A stretch of 21,753 nucleotides of DNA from JANNRA01 sp031401035 (GTDB taxonomy: Bacteria > Desulfobacterota > Binatia > HRBIN30 > CADEER01): positions 1 to 21,753 of the forward strand of contig JANNRA010000031.1 of NCBI GenBank assembly GCA_031401035.1, given 5' to 3'. This document shows, in pieces, positions 1-5,552 of the stretch (the first letter of the stretch is position 1; each line of letters begins with the position of its first letter). Position numbers and translations under genes: made by a program. Below the pieces are notes generated by a model. The model had not been told where the DNA came from and ran no database searches. It worked only from the letters and a program-made list of their open reading frames with translations.

Positions 1-125
1 GGATGCGCACGAATAGGAGAGTGGTCCCTCCGCGCCGGCTCGTTCCCGCTGCCGATCCCACGGATCGACGGCGCCGCCCGCGTGCGCCTACCGCACCGCT
101 CCTGCACGCGCTGCTTGACTCCGTT

Positions 126-155
126 CCTCATAGGAGAGGGTAGGGGTGAGGGGAC
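126..155. repeat. short dispersed-type G-rich motif upstream of the first gene
   Basis: The stretch reads CTCATAGGAGAGGGTAGGGG and continues with TGAGGGG. On the reverse strand this is the CCCTCACCCCTACCCTCTCCTATGAG type of motif that I know as an intergenic repeat scattered through many GC-rich bacterial genomes. Only this copy is in the window, apart from a weaker AATAGGAGAG echo near position 12, so calling it a repeat rests on recognition rather than on repetition seen here. It could also supply a ribosome-binding site for a GTG at 146. Confidence 0.35.
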
Positions 156-187
156 CCCGACCCGTTCCATCCCGGATGCCCACACCC

Positions 188-766
188 ATGCGCACCCTGT
201 ACTGTCGCACCGCCGCCGATCCGATCGCCGCTGCCCTCAGCGACGCAGCCTGGACCCTGCGCCGTGCGTCTCTGCCGGCTTCCACCCTGAGCACCGCCGC
301 CGCGCAAGCCGCGGCGGCGCGCACCGTCGCCAGCGCGCAGCGCGCGCTCGGCGGCCTCGACGTCGTCGTCCTCGCCCCGCGCCTCGCGTCGCGCCGTACC
401 ACCACCGGTCGTCTGCCGACTCGCGCCGCCTGGCACTCGGGCCTTTCCGGTCCGCTGCGCGGCGCCTGGATGATCGGCCGTGCCGCGGCCTTGGCGCTGA
501 GCGAGCAGGGGCACGGCAGCCTGATCGTCGTCATCGAGGCGGCGGCGGCCGAGGACGCCATCGCCGCCGTCGTGAACGAGGCCCTGCGCGCGCTCGTCGA
601 TGGCCTGCGCAAGGCCGTCCCGGTGACGGTCGGCGTCGTCGCGGTCGCCCTCGCCGGCGGTGGCGGCGACGCCGCCCGCGCCGCGGCTGCCGTGCGCCAT
701 GCCGTCGACCAGAGCGCCGCCCTGCGCCCCGCTGCGCGCCGCCCCGTGCGCCGGACGCCGGGTTGA
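188..766 (+). CDS. degenerate SDR-like (Rossmann) protein
   Basis: This 192-residue, alanine-rich protein resembles a short-chain dehydrogenase/reductase that has lost its chemistry. Around residues 55-66 LGGLDVVVLAPR sits where SDRs have the LDxLVNNAG strand. Residues 87-115 (SGPLRGAWMIGRAAALALSE, then GHGSLIVV) match the helix and strand that normally read NxxGxxxxxxAxLPxMxxxxxGxIVxxSS. No Ser-Tyr-Lys catalytic set and no N-terminal TGxxxGxG can be seen, and the protein is about 50 residues shorter than a usual SDR. A dehydrogenase reaction is therefore unlikely; a pseudo-enzyme or decaying gene fits better. The ATG at 188 was chosen because the beta-1-like start MRTLYCRT follows it. ATG 176 and GTG 146 are in frame, and 146 has a better upstream purine stretch. 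Its stop overlaps the -35 box of the tRNA-Gln promoter. Confidence 0.55.
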   Translation: MRTLYCRTAADPIAAALSDAAWTLRRASLPASTLSTAAAQAAAARTVASAQRALGGLDVVVLAPRLASRRTTTGRLPTRAAWHSGLSGPLRGAWMIGRAAALALSEQGHGSLIVVIEAAAAEDAIAAVVNEALRALVDGLRKAVPVTVGVVAVALAGGGGDAARAAAAVRHAVDQSAALRPAARRPVRRTPG

Positions 767-790
767 CTTCGATAGGCCTGCGGGTAATTT
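763..790 (+). promoter_or_regulatory. sigma-70 type promoter of tRNA-Gln
   Basis: TTGACT at 763-768 and TAATTT at 785-790 are separated by 16 bp. They lie 15 bp upstream of the tRNA-Gln 5' end, so transcription would start about 9 nt before the mature tRNA. The -35 box overlaps the stop codon of the preceding gene. Confidence 0.65.
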
Positions 791-805
791 ACCTCGCATG
801 TGTGA

Positions 806-878
806 TGAGGAGTCGGCTAATTGGTAAGCCACCTGACTCTGGATCAGGCGATTGTAGGTTCGAGTCCTACCTCCTCAG
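806..878 (+). tRNA. tRNA-Gln (anticodon CTG)
   Basis: A complete cloverleaf can be drawn. The acceptor TGAGGAG (806-812) pairs with CTCCTCA (871-877), and G878 is the discriminator. The D stem is GGCT/AGCC, the anticodon stem CCTGA/TCAGG with loop CTCTGGA, and the T arm GTAGG-TTCGAGT-CCTAC (854-870). The anticodon CTG (839-841) reads CAG. The weak U1-A72 first pair is a known identity element for bacterial GlnRS. That agrees with the glnS gene further along the window. CCA is not encoded. Confidence 0.97.
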
Positions 879-923
879 TTCGATAGGAAACGTCGCCGCC
901 GCGCTGAGCCGCGACGCAGGGTG

Positions 924-950
924 ATGAGCCGGGCCTCCGACCCGGCTCAT
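924..950 (+). terminator. hairpin between tRNA-Gln and tRNA-Glu
   Basis: ATGAGCCGGG (924-933) and CCCGGCTCAT (941-950) form a perfect 10-bp stem around a 7-nt loop. TGCTTGT follows instead of a real T tract, so termination would be partial. Because no clear separate promoter precedes tRNA-Glu, it may instead be a processing or attenuation hairpin in a two-tRNA transcript. Confidence 0.55.
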
Positions 951-987
951 TGCTTGTCGGGGCAGCGGCGCCAAACAACCTCCATAC

Positions 988-1060
988 GGTCCCATCGTCT
1001 AGCGGCCTAGGACACCGGCCTCTCACGTCGGGAACACGGGTTCGATTCCCGTTGGGACCA
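988..1060 (+). tRNA. tRNA-Glu (anticodon CTC)
   Basis: The acceptor GGTCCCA (988-994) pairs with TGGGACC (1053-1059), and A1060 is the discriminator. The anticodon stem CCGGC/GTCGG (one G-U pair) has loop CTCTCAC, giving anticodon CTC (1022-1024) for GAG codons. The T arm is ACGGG-TTCGATT-CCCGT. CCA is not encoded. Its 3' end from 1037 is repeated exactly at 3330-3354, which marks the gene as a probable integration site; the tRNA itself is intact. Confidence 0.97.
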
Positions 1061-1061
1061 C
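1037..1061 (+). repeat. putative attL core (3' end of tRNA-Glu)
   Basis: These 25 bases cover the T arm, the 3' acceptor strand and one base beyond. They recur without mismatch at 3330-3354. The sequence begins CGGGTTCGATTCCCG and ends GGGACCAC. A 3'-tRNA direct repeat next to an integrase gene is the usual signature of tyrosine-recombinase integration. Confidence 0.7.
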
Positions 1062-1087
1062 TCCACTTTGCAAGGAGAATTCGGGCC

Positions 1088-1121
1088 AAACCGGCAACCT
1101 TCGACCGAGGGTTGCCGGTTT
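1088..1121. terminator. 12-bp stem-loop after tRNA-Glu
   Basis: AAACCGGCAACC (1088-1099) and GGTTGCCGGTTT (1110-1121) form a perfect 12-bp stem with a 10-nt loop. The arm ends in TTT on the plus strand, and the arm's leading AAA gives TTT on the minus strand as well. It can therefore serve both tRNA-Glu and the convergent integrase remnant that ends at 1128. Confidence 0.65.
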
Positions 1122-1127
1122 CCGAAC

Positions 1128-1595
1128 TCAAGTCCGTTGCGCGGTGGCGCGCTGTAGAGGCTGCGCGTTTCCTTCGAGCAGGCGCAGCTGGGCTTCAGCC
1201 TCGCCCGCTAGGAAGCGCCTATAGTGCTGCTCAATCATCGCCACGGAGTTGCCGCACTGCTCCGCCAGCCACTTGAGGTTGACGCCGGCCGTCAACGCGA
1301 TCGAGATGAACGTGTGCCGGGTGGCGTAGAACTTTCGCGCCCGGATGCTCAGCGCGCGCAGCGGCCGGTGCCAGAATTCTCGCGCCCATTCGCCCTGGTC
1401 GATCGGCCCGCCGGTCACCTCGTTTGCGCATACGTAGTCGTCGGGCCGGGCGTGGAGCGGCATCATGGCGCGCAGCGCCTCGCGCACCGGCTTCACCATG
1501 TAGACCGTGCGATGACTGCCGCGCGTCTTCGGCGCGTTCTCGGTTCCCTGGTAGCGTGAACGGCGAACCGTGATGGTCTTGTGGGCGAGGTCCAC
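1128..1595 (-). pseudogene. tyrosine recombinase/phage integrase, C-terminal fragment
   Basis: The 155 codons from GTG 1595 cover the second half of a phage-type integrase catalytic domain. K23 sits in the beta-hairpin (PKTRGSHRTVYM). The HxxR box appears as Y90-A-T-R93-H94-TF. N116 stands in GNS where GHS is usual, and Y125 in EQHYRRF is the nucleophile candidate. The arm-binding and core-binding domains and the first catalytic arginine (TGLRxGE) are missing. Upstream, a neighbouring frame reads ...GAPWG, and removing one G from the GGGGG at about 1611-1615 would join it as PWGDVDL, so a frameshift may lie at the edge of the truncation. The gene points at tRNA-Glu, the normal arrangement for an integrase beside its attL. 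With Arg-I absent it should be inactive. Confidence 0.8.
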
Positions 1596-1655
1596 GTCGC
1601 CCCCAGGGCGCGCCGTTCGCCAACATGCGCTGGCCGCGCACGCCGGCCACGGACC

Positions 1656-2615
1656 TTACTTCGGATTCTTCGTCGCCCCGCTCTTGCCGGTCTTGGCGGT
1701 GTACGTCTGCGCGTGGGTCTTGGCGTACATCGTGCCGTTGAGCTCGATCTCGACCGGCACCGACAGCGCCACATCGGTGAGCGTCGCGTTGACGAGCCCG
1801 TCGTCGCTGAGCGACGACGCGAACGCGCCCTTGGTGAGCTTGATGCTGAGCTTGGCATCCTGCGCGGCGACGACGCCCTTTTTCGCCGTGACGGTGAGCT
1901 TCGCCTGGTCCGTGCCGACCGTGGCCTTGCCCTTGGCGTCGAGCGTGAACGTCTTCACGACGCCGCCGATGCTGACCTCCAGCGTCGCCCCGTCGACCGC
2001 GAAGCCACCCGGCACCGCCAGGGTCCCTTTGAGGAGGATGCGGTCGTTTGCCGGCTTCGCGAAGTTCAACTTGATGCCGAGCTTGCTCACGGCGGGCGGG
2101 TTGCACACGTCGAGGCGCAGCCACTGCTCCACCGTGGTGAATGGACAGAGGCAGTCGAACGGCGCCGCGAAAAACTTCCCCGTGTCCATGTCGAAGTCCA
2201 TGACCGTGTAGCCGGCGTTGACGAGCGGCGGCGTGCACACGCATTCGTCGTCGGCGGTCCACGAGCAGTTCTTCGGGGTGACGCCGTCGGTTGAACCGCC
2301 GCCGCGCACGCAGGCGACCTCGTCGGTGTTTTTCTCACACGGAATGTTCCAGCAGCACACCTCGCCGTTGGGGCACTGACCGCCCTCCGGGAGGAGTTGG
2401 CGCGGGTCCCACATGCAGAGGCACTGGGAGAAAAAAGTGCCTGTGCTGCATTCAGTCATGCAGTTTTGTGCGTCGCGTCGAAGCGAGCACGGGAAGTTCT
2501 CCTCGGTCGTCTGCGCGTGCGCCGGGCGGGCGCCGACGTCGAGCACCGCGCAGAGCGCGAGCGCGACGGCGGCGATCGTGGTCAGGGGCTGGAAGCGGCG
2601 GGTGCGGTCGATCAT
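1656..2615 (-). CDS. secreted cysteine-rich protein with beta-rich C-terminal domain
   Basis: This 319-residue protein starts at an ATG preceded by GGAGAA about 8 nt upstream. A Sec signal peptide (basic residues 1-7, hydrophobic core 11-27) ends at AHA-34/Q35. Residues 35-171 hold 16 cysteines (43, 52, 56, 65, 67, 81, 87, 88, 93, 102, 117, 125, 127, 155, 157, 171), an even number that suggests disulfides in an exported protein. From about 180 onward no cysteine occurs, and alternating hydrophobic stretches such as LEVSIGGVVKTFTLDAKGKA suggest a beta-sandwich, a type I have seen in secreted proteins of Binatia-like bacteria. I do not recognise a function. It lies inside the interval bounded by the tRNA-Glu repeats, between the integrase and radC fragments, so it may be cargo or an older host gene. 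Confidence 0.8.
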   Translation of the reverse strand: MIDRTRRFQPLTTIAAVALALCAVLDVGARPAHAQTTEENFPCSLRRDAQNCMTECSTGTFFSQCLCMWDPRQLLPEGGQCPNGEVCCWNIPCEKNTDEVACVRGGGSTDGVTPKNCSWTADDECVCTPPLVNAGYTVMDFDMDTGKFFAAPFDCLCPFTTVEQWLRLDVCNPPAVSKLGIKLNFAKPANDRILLKGTLAVPGGFAVDGATLEVSIGGVVKTFTLDAKGKATVGTDQAKLTVTAKKGVVAAQDAKLSIKLTKGAFASSLSDDGLVNATLTDVALSVPVEIELNGTMYAKTHAQTYTAKTGKSGATKNPK

Positions 2616-2995
2616 GTCGTGTTCTCCGGGTGCGCGGGTGTGGGCCGCGAATCCCTATGTCACGGCCCCCGAAACTCAAAGCGATTTCTCGTGACGCAAG
2701 CCAGAACCCCGCGAAGTAGCCCGGCCGCCGCCGAAGGTGCGCAACGGCCAGCACGAAGATCCGCTCGGTCTCGACCCATGGAGGAGGCCCGACGGAGAGC
2801 ATTGCACGAGGATGCGGCGAAGCCTTCTCCTTTACTTCTCGCATACGCGGTGCTTCAGATTTCGCGGTCGCGAGCCCGATCCGAACGGCGTCTCGGACGG
2901 CACGCCGTATCAAGGGGTCGCAGGGGGAGGGAACGAAAGGGGCGGCACCGGAAGGGCACGTCCGAGATCTGGCGATTCTGTCAATTCACCCGTTA
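2616..2995. other. 380 bp without a supported gene
   Basis: Apart from the ribosome-binding site of the gene ending at 2615, I see no open frame with family resemblance or consistent codon use on either strand. Short frames here look accidental. Base composition is patchier and less GC-rich than in the flanking genes, as expected of decayed sequence inside the element. The first codons recognisable as radC appear at about 2996. Confidence 0.5.
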
Positions 2996-3160
2996 ATGCC
3001 GACTACCCGCCCGAGCGGCGACCCGACCCCGAGCCGCGAGGACCTCGACATCACCCGCCGGCTGCGCGAGGTCGGCGACCTGGTCGGCGTCCGGGTGCTG
3101 GATCACATCATCATCGGGCGCGGGCGCTACGTCTCGTTCGTGGACGACGGATACTGGTGA
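2996..3160 (+). pseudogene. radC: radC 3' fragment (JAB/MPN-domain protein)
   Basis: The 54 codons from ATG 2996 to TGA 3158-3160 match the end of RadC. They include PSGDPTPSREDLDITRRL, then a VGVRVLDHIIIGRGRYVS stretch. In full-length RadC the zinc motif H-N-H-P precedes SGDPTPS; here the positions read T-T-R-P, so both metal-binding histidines are gone. The DNA just before (GACTACCCGCCCGAGC) looks like the H-N-H-P codons with changes and an extra base. The roughly 170 upstream residues are missing. RadC-family genes are frequent passengers of integrated elements, which fits the position just inside the right repeat. The fragment cannot encode an active JAB domain. Confidence 0.8.
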
Positions 3161-3182
3161 GCGGGGAGGGCGCCCCTCCGAA

Positions 3183-3203
3183 AACCGTCAACGGTTGACG
3201 GTT
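3183..3203 (+). terminator. 9-bp hairpin after the radC fragment
   Basis: AACCGTCAA (3183-3191) and TTGACGGTT (3195-3203) pair perfectly around a CGG loop, 22 bp after the radC stop. No T tract follows, so it may be a weak terminator or a protein-binding palindrome. Confidence 0.4.
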
Positions 3204-3329
3204 GCGCGGGTCGCTACGGCCGTTTGCGGGATATTCTGGGACGCAAGTACGGTGGCCCAGAAGTGCCGCTAGCCTCTGAGCCACTTGGGTGTCCTGCGTT
3301 CTTGGCGGTGCTGTGCTCATCGGCGGGCG

Positions 3330-3354
3330 CGGGTTCGATTCCCGTTGGGACCAC
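3330..3354 (+). repeat. putative attR: second copy of the tRNA-Glu 3' end
   Basis: This is an exact 25-base match to 1037-1061. The rest of the tRNA is absent: the sequence upstream cannot form the anticodon or D arms, although CTCATCGGCGGGCG at 3317-3330 has a loose likeness to the anticodon region. It is not a tRNA gene. Confidence 0.7.
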
Positions 3355-3372
3355 CTTCGCAATACAGTCGAA

Positions 3373-3407
3373 CCGGACTCCGGGGGGCATTCCTCCCCGG
3401 GGTCCGG
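3373..3407 (+). terminator. strong stem-loop just after attR
   Basis: CCGGACTCCGGGG (3373-3385) pairs with CCCCGGGGTCCGG (3395-3407). The stem has 13 pairs including one T-G wobble, with a 9-nt loop. It starts 19 bp beyond the repeat, so it is plausibly the original tRNA-Glu terminator pushed away from its gene by the insertion. No T tract follows. Confidence 0.55.
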
Positions 3408-3562
3408 CTCGATGAGCGCCAGGGCGTCCAGCGCGCCCGAGAGGAGGTCTGACCTCCCGCCGATTCACATGCGCGGGGCGCGCGCGGCCTTCGACCACAT
3501 TTAGAGCACCGTCCCGGCGCAGGAAATGGTCGAGTGTCGAGTTGAGGCGCGGGTGTTCATCC

Positions 3563-4246
3563 TCACGAACGCTGCGGTATCAGCCCGAGGCGGACGGCCG
3601 TCTGCTGGCCGGCAAGTACCAGCTGTCCGAAGTGCCGGCGGTTGAACACGGTGTGTGAGCCGTCTTGCGCCTTCAGTTCGCGCGCGATCGCGCGTAGCGT
3701 GCGGTAGATCCGAACCAAGTCGGACATCGGTGGGCTGCCACTCGGTCGATCAAATGCTTCTGCCACCGCCCTGAGCGCACCGCGTGCCGTGCCGTGATGG
3801 ATGAACGGGTCGAAGCCGTTGATGTCGCTCAGCGACTTCTGCACGCGGTACGGTCGAGACTCCAACACGACCCACGAGTGCGAGCGATCGCAGAGTGCCT
3901 TCGAGACGGCCAGCCCCAGCTCGAAGGGCATGTTAAACCTTGCGCAGCGCGGCGCCTGCCCGTAGCTGCCGGTACGCGAGAGATCGTGGACCGAGGCCTC
4001 GCACTCTTCGATCAAGTGGAAGAGCCTTCGCAGTCGGTCCTGCTGGGTGGGAATTTCGAGCACGGAACGCGGCGTAAGTCCGAACCCGGTGAGCCCAGCG
4101 ATCAGGGCCAGCAGCAGCGGTTCGTACGACGGGTCGAACGGGACGTTCAGGAAGACGTCGTAGCGTTTGTCACCGTCGGAAGGCCGGCGCGCTCCCGCCG
4201 CCGTCGGCCGCCGCCTTCGGGAGCGCGACGGTTGCCGGGCCATCAC
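3563..4246 (-). CDS. TIR-like Rossmannoid protein, possible nucleotide hydrolase
   Basis: This is a 227-residue protein. A basic, probably disordered tail (1-27) is followed by a Rossmann-like beginning YDVFLNVPFD (29-38), a predicted helix LLLALIAGLTGFGL, PRSVLEIP (59-66), the conserved-looking HDLSR (87-91) and RFNMPFELGLA (103-113). The last motif closely resembles the RxNVxFELGxxxG segment of TIR and nucleoside-deoxyribosyltransferase-like domains, whose Glu is catalytic; E109 would be that residue here. I recall similar unnamed proteins with YDVFxNVPFD and FNMPFELGLA in many bacteria but no assigned function. GTG 4246 gives a 4-nt GTGA overlap with the preceding small gene; ATG 4243 is the alternative. 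The C-terminal 70 residues are helical. NAD or nucleotide cleavage is an inference. Confidence 0.8.
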   Translation of the reverse strand: MMARQPSRSRRRRPTAAGARRPSDGDKRYDVFLNVPFDPSYEPLLLALIAGLTGFGLTPRSVLEIPTQQDRLRRLFHLIEECEASVHDLSRTGSYGQAPRCARFNMPFELGLAVSKALCDRSHSWVVLESRPYRVQKSLSDINGFDPFIHHGTARGALRAVAEAFDRPSGSPPMSDLVRIYRTLRAIARELKAQDGSHTVFNRRHFGQLVLAGQQTAVRLGLIPQRS

Positions 4247-4485
4247 TTCCGGCGAGCTGCGGTGCTGACCTTCTTGACCCTGCGAACGATGACACCAGTC
4301 GCCGATTTGGCGGCAGCCTTGCGCTTGACTCGCCCTCGAGCAGTCGCCGGCACCTGGCTCTGCTCGAAGGCGCGGTCAGCCAGACGTGACGCCCGTGCCG
4401 CGGCGCTCGCTGACAGGCCGAAGAGTTCCCGTGTGCCCTCGAAGGACACCCCAATTCGGGGGACGATGACCCGCGGGTGACTCAT
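4243..4485 (-). CDS. small basic protein paired with the TIR-like gene
   Basis: The 80-residue product has an ordered-looking N-terminus (VIVPRIGVSFEGTRELFGL), an Ala-rich helix (about 25-42), and a tail from about residue 50 rich in Lys, Arg and Ala that resembles nucleic-acid-binding histone-H1-like tails. I do not recognise a family. Its stop overlaps the start of the downstream gene by 4 nt (GTGA, 4243-4246), so the two are very likely translated together. Its own start (ATG 4485) overlaps the stop of another minus-strand reading frame as ATGA. No clear Shine-Dalgarno sequence precedes it. A role as partner, regulator or nucleic-acid sensor for the TIR-like protein is conceivable but unproven. 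Confidence 0.6.
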   Translation of the reverse strand: MSHPRVIVPRIGVSFEGTRELFGLSASAAARASRLADRAFEQSQVPATARGRVKRKAAAKSATGVIVRRVKKVSTAARRK

Positions 4486-4791
4486 GCACCGACTTCGTAG
4501 CCGCGTCGGTGTACCAGGTCAATGCGGACGCCGGGATCATGGCACGGGTACGCGCTGCCGAGCGACTGCAAACGGTGTGCTGTCGATGAGCGCAATGCCC
4601 CATTTCGGCGTCCAATCGAGACCCCGACGGGCGGTTGTATGTAATGGCTAACGTCTAGGTTGGGTTGGGTGAGCGCAGGCGGGGGCGATCGTGGACGCCG
4701 ATCGGGGATCAAGCGGCACGCCGACCCCGACGCTGCCTTCGGCTACCCGGGTAAAACGCTCCCGCAACTGCGTCCCGCGGAGGTGCTGAAC
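4486..4791. other. 306 bp upstream of the TIR-like pair; uncertain coding remnant
   Basis: A minus-strand frame (4482-4712, 76 codons) ends VRIDLVHRRGYEVGA and overlaps the next start as ATGA, which hints at a real C-terminus. Upstream of about residue 55 that frame looks random. In a neighbouring frame of the same strand, the preceding stretch reads GLDWTPKWGIALIDSTPFAV up to a stop near 4540, which looks more protein-like. This could be a frameshifted remnant of one gene; I cannot name the family. Nothing else is supported up to the toxin stop at 4792. Confidence 0.3.
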
Positions 4792-5148
4792 TCAGGCAAT
4801 CGGGATGCCGATCGCCCGCAGGATCGCCTTCTCGACGTCCAGCATGCGCGTCGCCGACAGCGCCCCCCCGATCGACTCGGCGCTGAGGCGGTCCCGTCGC
4901 AGGGTGGTGATCTGTTCGCACTTGGCGACGGTTGCGCGCGCCAGCCCGGCCTCGCGCGGGCGGAGCCGGACGTGGGTTGGTGCATCACGCAGGACGCTCG
5001 AGATCGGCACCACCAACACGTCCGTCGCCAATCGATTGCGCACGTCGGGCGAGACCACCAACGCCGGCCGCCGCTTTCCGCCGGGTTCGTCGGGGATCCG
5101 CACCCAGTACACGTGACCGCGGCGCGGCGGAGTGTCGAACGGACTCAC
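4792..5148 (-). CDS. MazF/PemK-family toxin (mRNA interferase)
   Basis: The 118 residues fit the MazF/PemK family of SH3-like endoribonucleases that cut mRNA and form the toxin half of type II modules. Recognisable parts are RRGHVYWVRIPD near the N-terminus (strand 1), KRRPALVVSPD (strand 2 with the conserved Arg-Pro-Ala), DVLVVPISS (strand 3, with the Ser/Thr used in catalysis) and ATVAKCEQITTLRRDRL (the Q-hxT-hxRxRL segment). GTG 5148 was chosen because it gives the right length and a GTGA overlap (5145-5148) with the antitoxin stop. A longer frame to 5193 would only add residues that shadow the antitoxin. The protein looks full-length and intact. Target specificity cannot be told from sequence. 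Confidence 0.9.
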   Translation of the reverse strand: MSPFDTPPRRGHVYWVRIPDEPGGKRRPALVVSPDVRNRLATDVLVVPISSVLRDAPTHVRLRPREAGLARATVAKCEQITTLRRDRLSAESIGGALSATRMLDVEKAILRAIGIPIA

Positions 5149-5399
5149 TCCCCGGCGCTCTTGCGCAGGCGGTCGTCGCCGATCGTGGCCCACTGTTCAT
5201 CCTCGCGACGCTCGGCTTCGCTACGCGCCCGGTAGTACGCCTCCACCGCGTCGTCGAGCGCCGCTCTCGCCTGCCCGTGAACCCAGGCGCCGAGCGCGCG
5301 CTCGAAGACCTCACTCCGGCTGCGCGTACCGGCTAGGCGCTCCGCCTCGCCCAGCAGCCGCCGGTCGATCGTTACTGAAACTTTGACTTTCACACCCAT
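5145..5399 (-). CDS. ribbon-helix-helix antitoxin of the MazF-type pair
   Basis: This 84-residue protein precedes the toxin and overlaps it by 4 nt, the usual antitoxin-first order. Residues 4-12 (VKVSVTIDR) form the RHH DNA-binding strand, and LLGEAERLAGTRSRSEVFERAL gives the two helices with the R-S-E-V turn typical of CopG/MazE-like proteins. The charged, probably flexible C-terminal half (ARAALDDAVEAYYRARSEAE onward) should wrap the toxin. A perfect 8-bp inverted repeat abuts its ATG and is a likely self-repression operator. No Shine-Dalgarno sequence is evident between the palindrome and the ATG, so a leaderless or very short-leader mRNA is possible. Confidence 0.88.
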   Translation of the reverse strand: MGVKVKVSVTIDRRLLGEAERLAGTRSRSEVFERALGAWVHGQARAALDDAVEAYYRARSEAERREDEQWATIGDDRLRKSAGE

Positions 5400-5420
5400 G
5401 GTCGGATCGTCTATCCGACC
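5400..5420. promoter_or_regulatory. palindromic operator candidate of the toxin-antitoxin operon
   Basis: GGTCGGAT (5400-5407) and ATCCGACC (5413-5420) are perfect inverted copies with a 5-bp spacer. The palindrome ends exactly at the base before the antitoxin start codon. RHH antitoxins usually bind such repeats to repress their own operon. Confidence 0.6.
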
Positions 5421-5552
5421 AGCGCGGCGGGCGCAATCGGCCCTGCTCCATGACGCGATGGATTCATCGTCGCGGGGCTCGATCGCCTGCGCGCCTCGCT
5501 GTGTCGCGTGCGGTCGCGCCTTGGCGCGGTGGCACGTGGATCTCCCAGCGAC

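Larger units (their letters stand above)
1061..3354. mobile_element. remnant of a tRNA-Glu-integrated element
   Basis: The interval is bounded by the two 25-bp copies of the tRNA-Glu 3' end. Just inside the left copy, reading toward the tRNA, is a tyrosine integrase that has lost its 5' half. Just inside the right copy is the 3' end of a radC gene, and a gene for a cysteine-rich secreted protein lies between. At 2.3 kb and with two broken genes at its edges, this is best read as a larger island that has lost its interior. An alternative is that the second repeat is a relic of an older event unrelated to this integrase. Confidence 0.6.

Noticed and set aside
844..1131. Small minus-strand frame with NGNRTRVPDVRG and GLEPTIA-like content
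   Set aside because: This is the well-known spurious translation of antisense tRNA genes (tRNA-Glu and tRNA-Gln here).
3257..3354. Second tRNA-Glu gene or tRNA pseudogene ending at the 3330-3354 repeat
   Set aside because: Only the last 25 bases match. No acceptor 5' strand, D arm or anticodon arm can be formed upstream.
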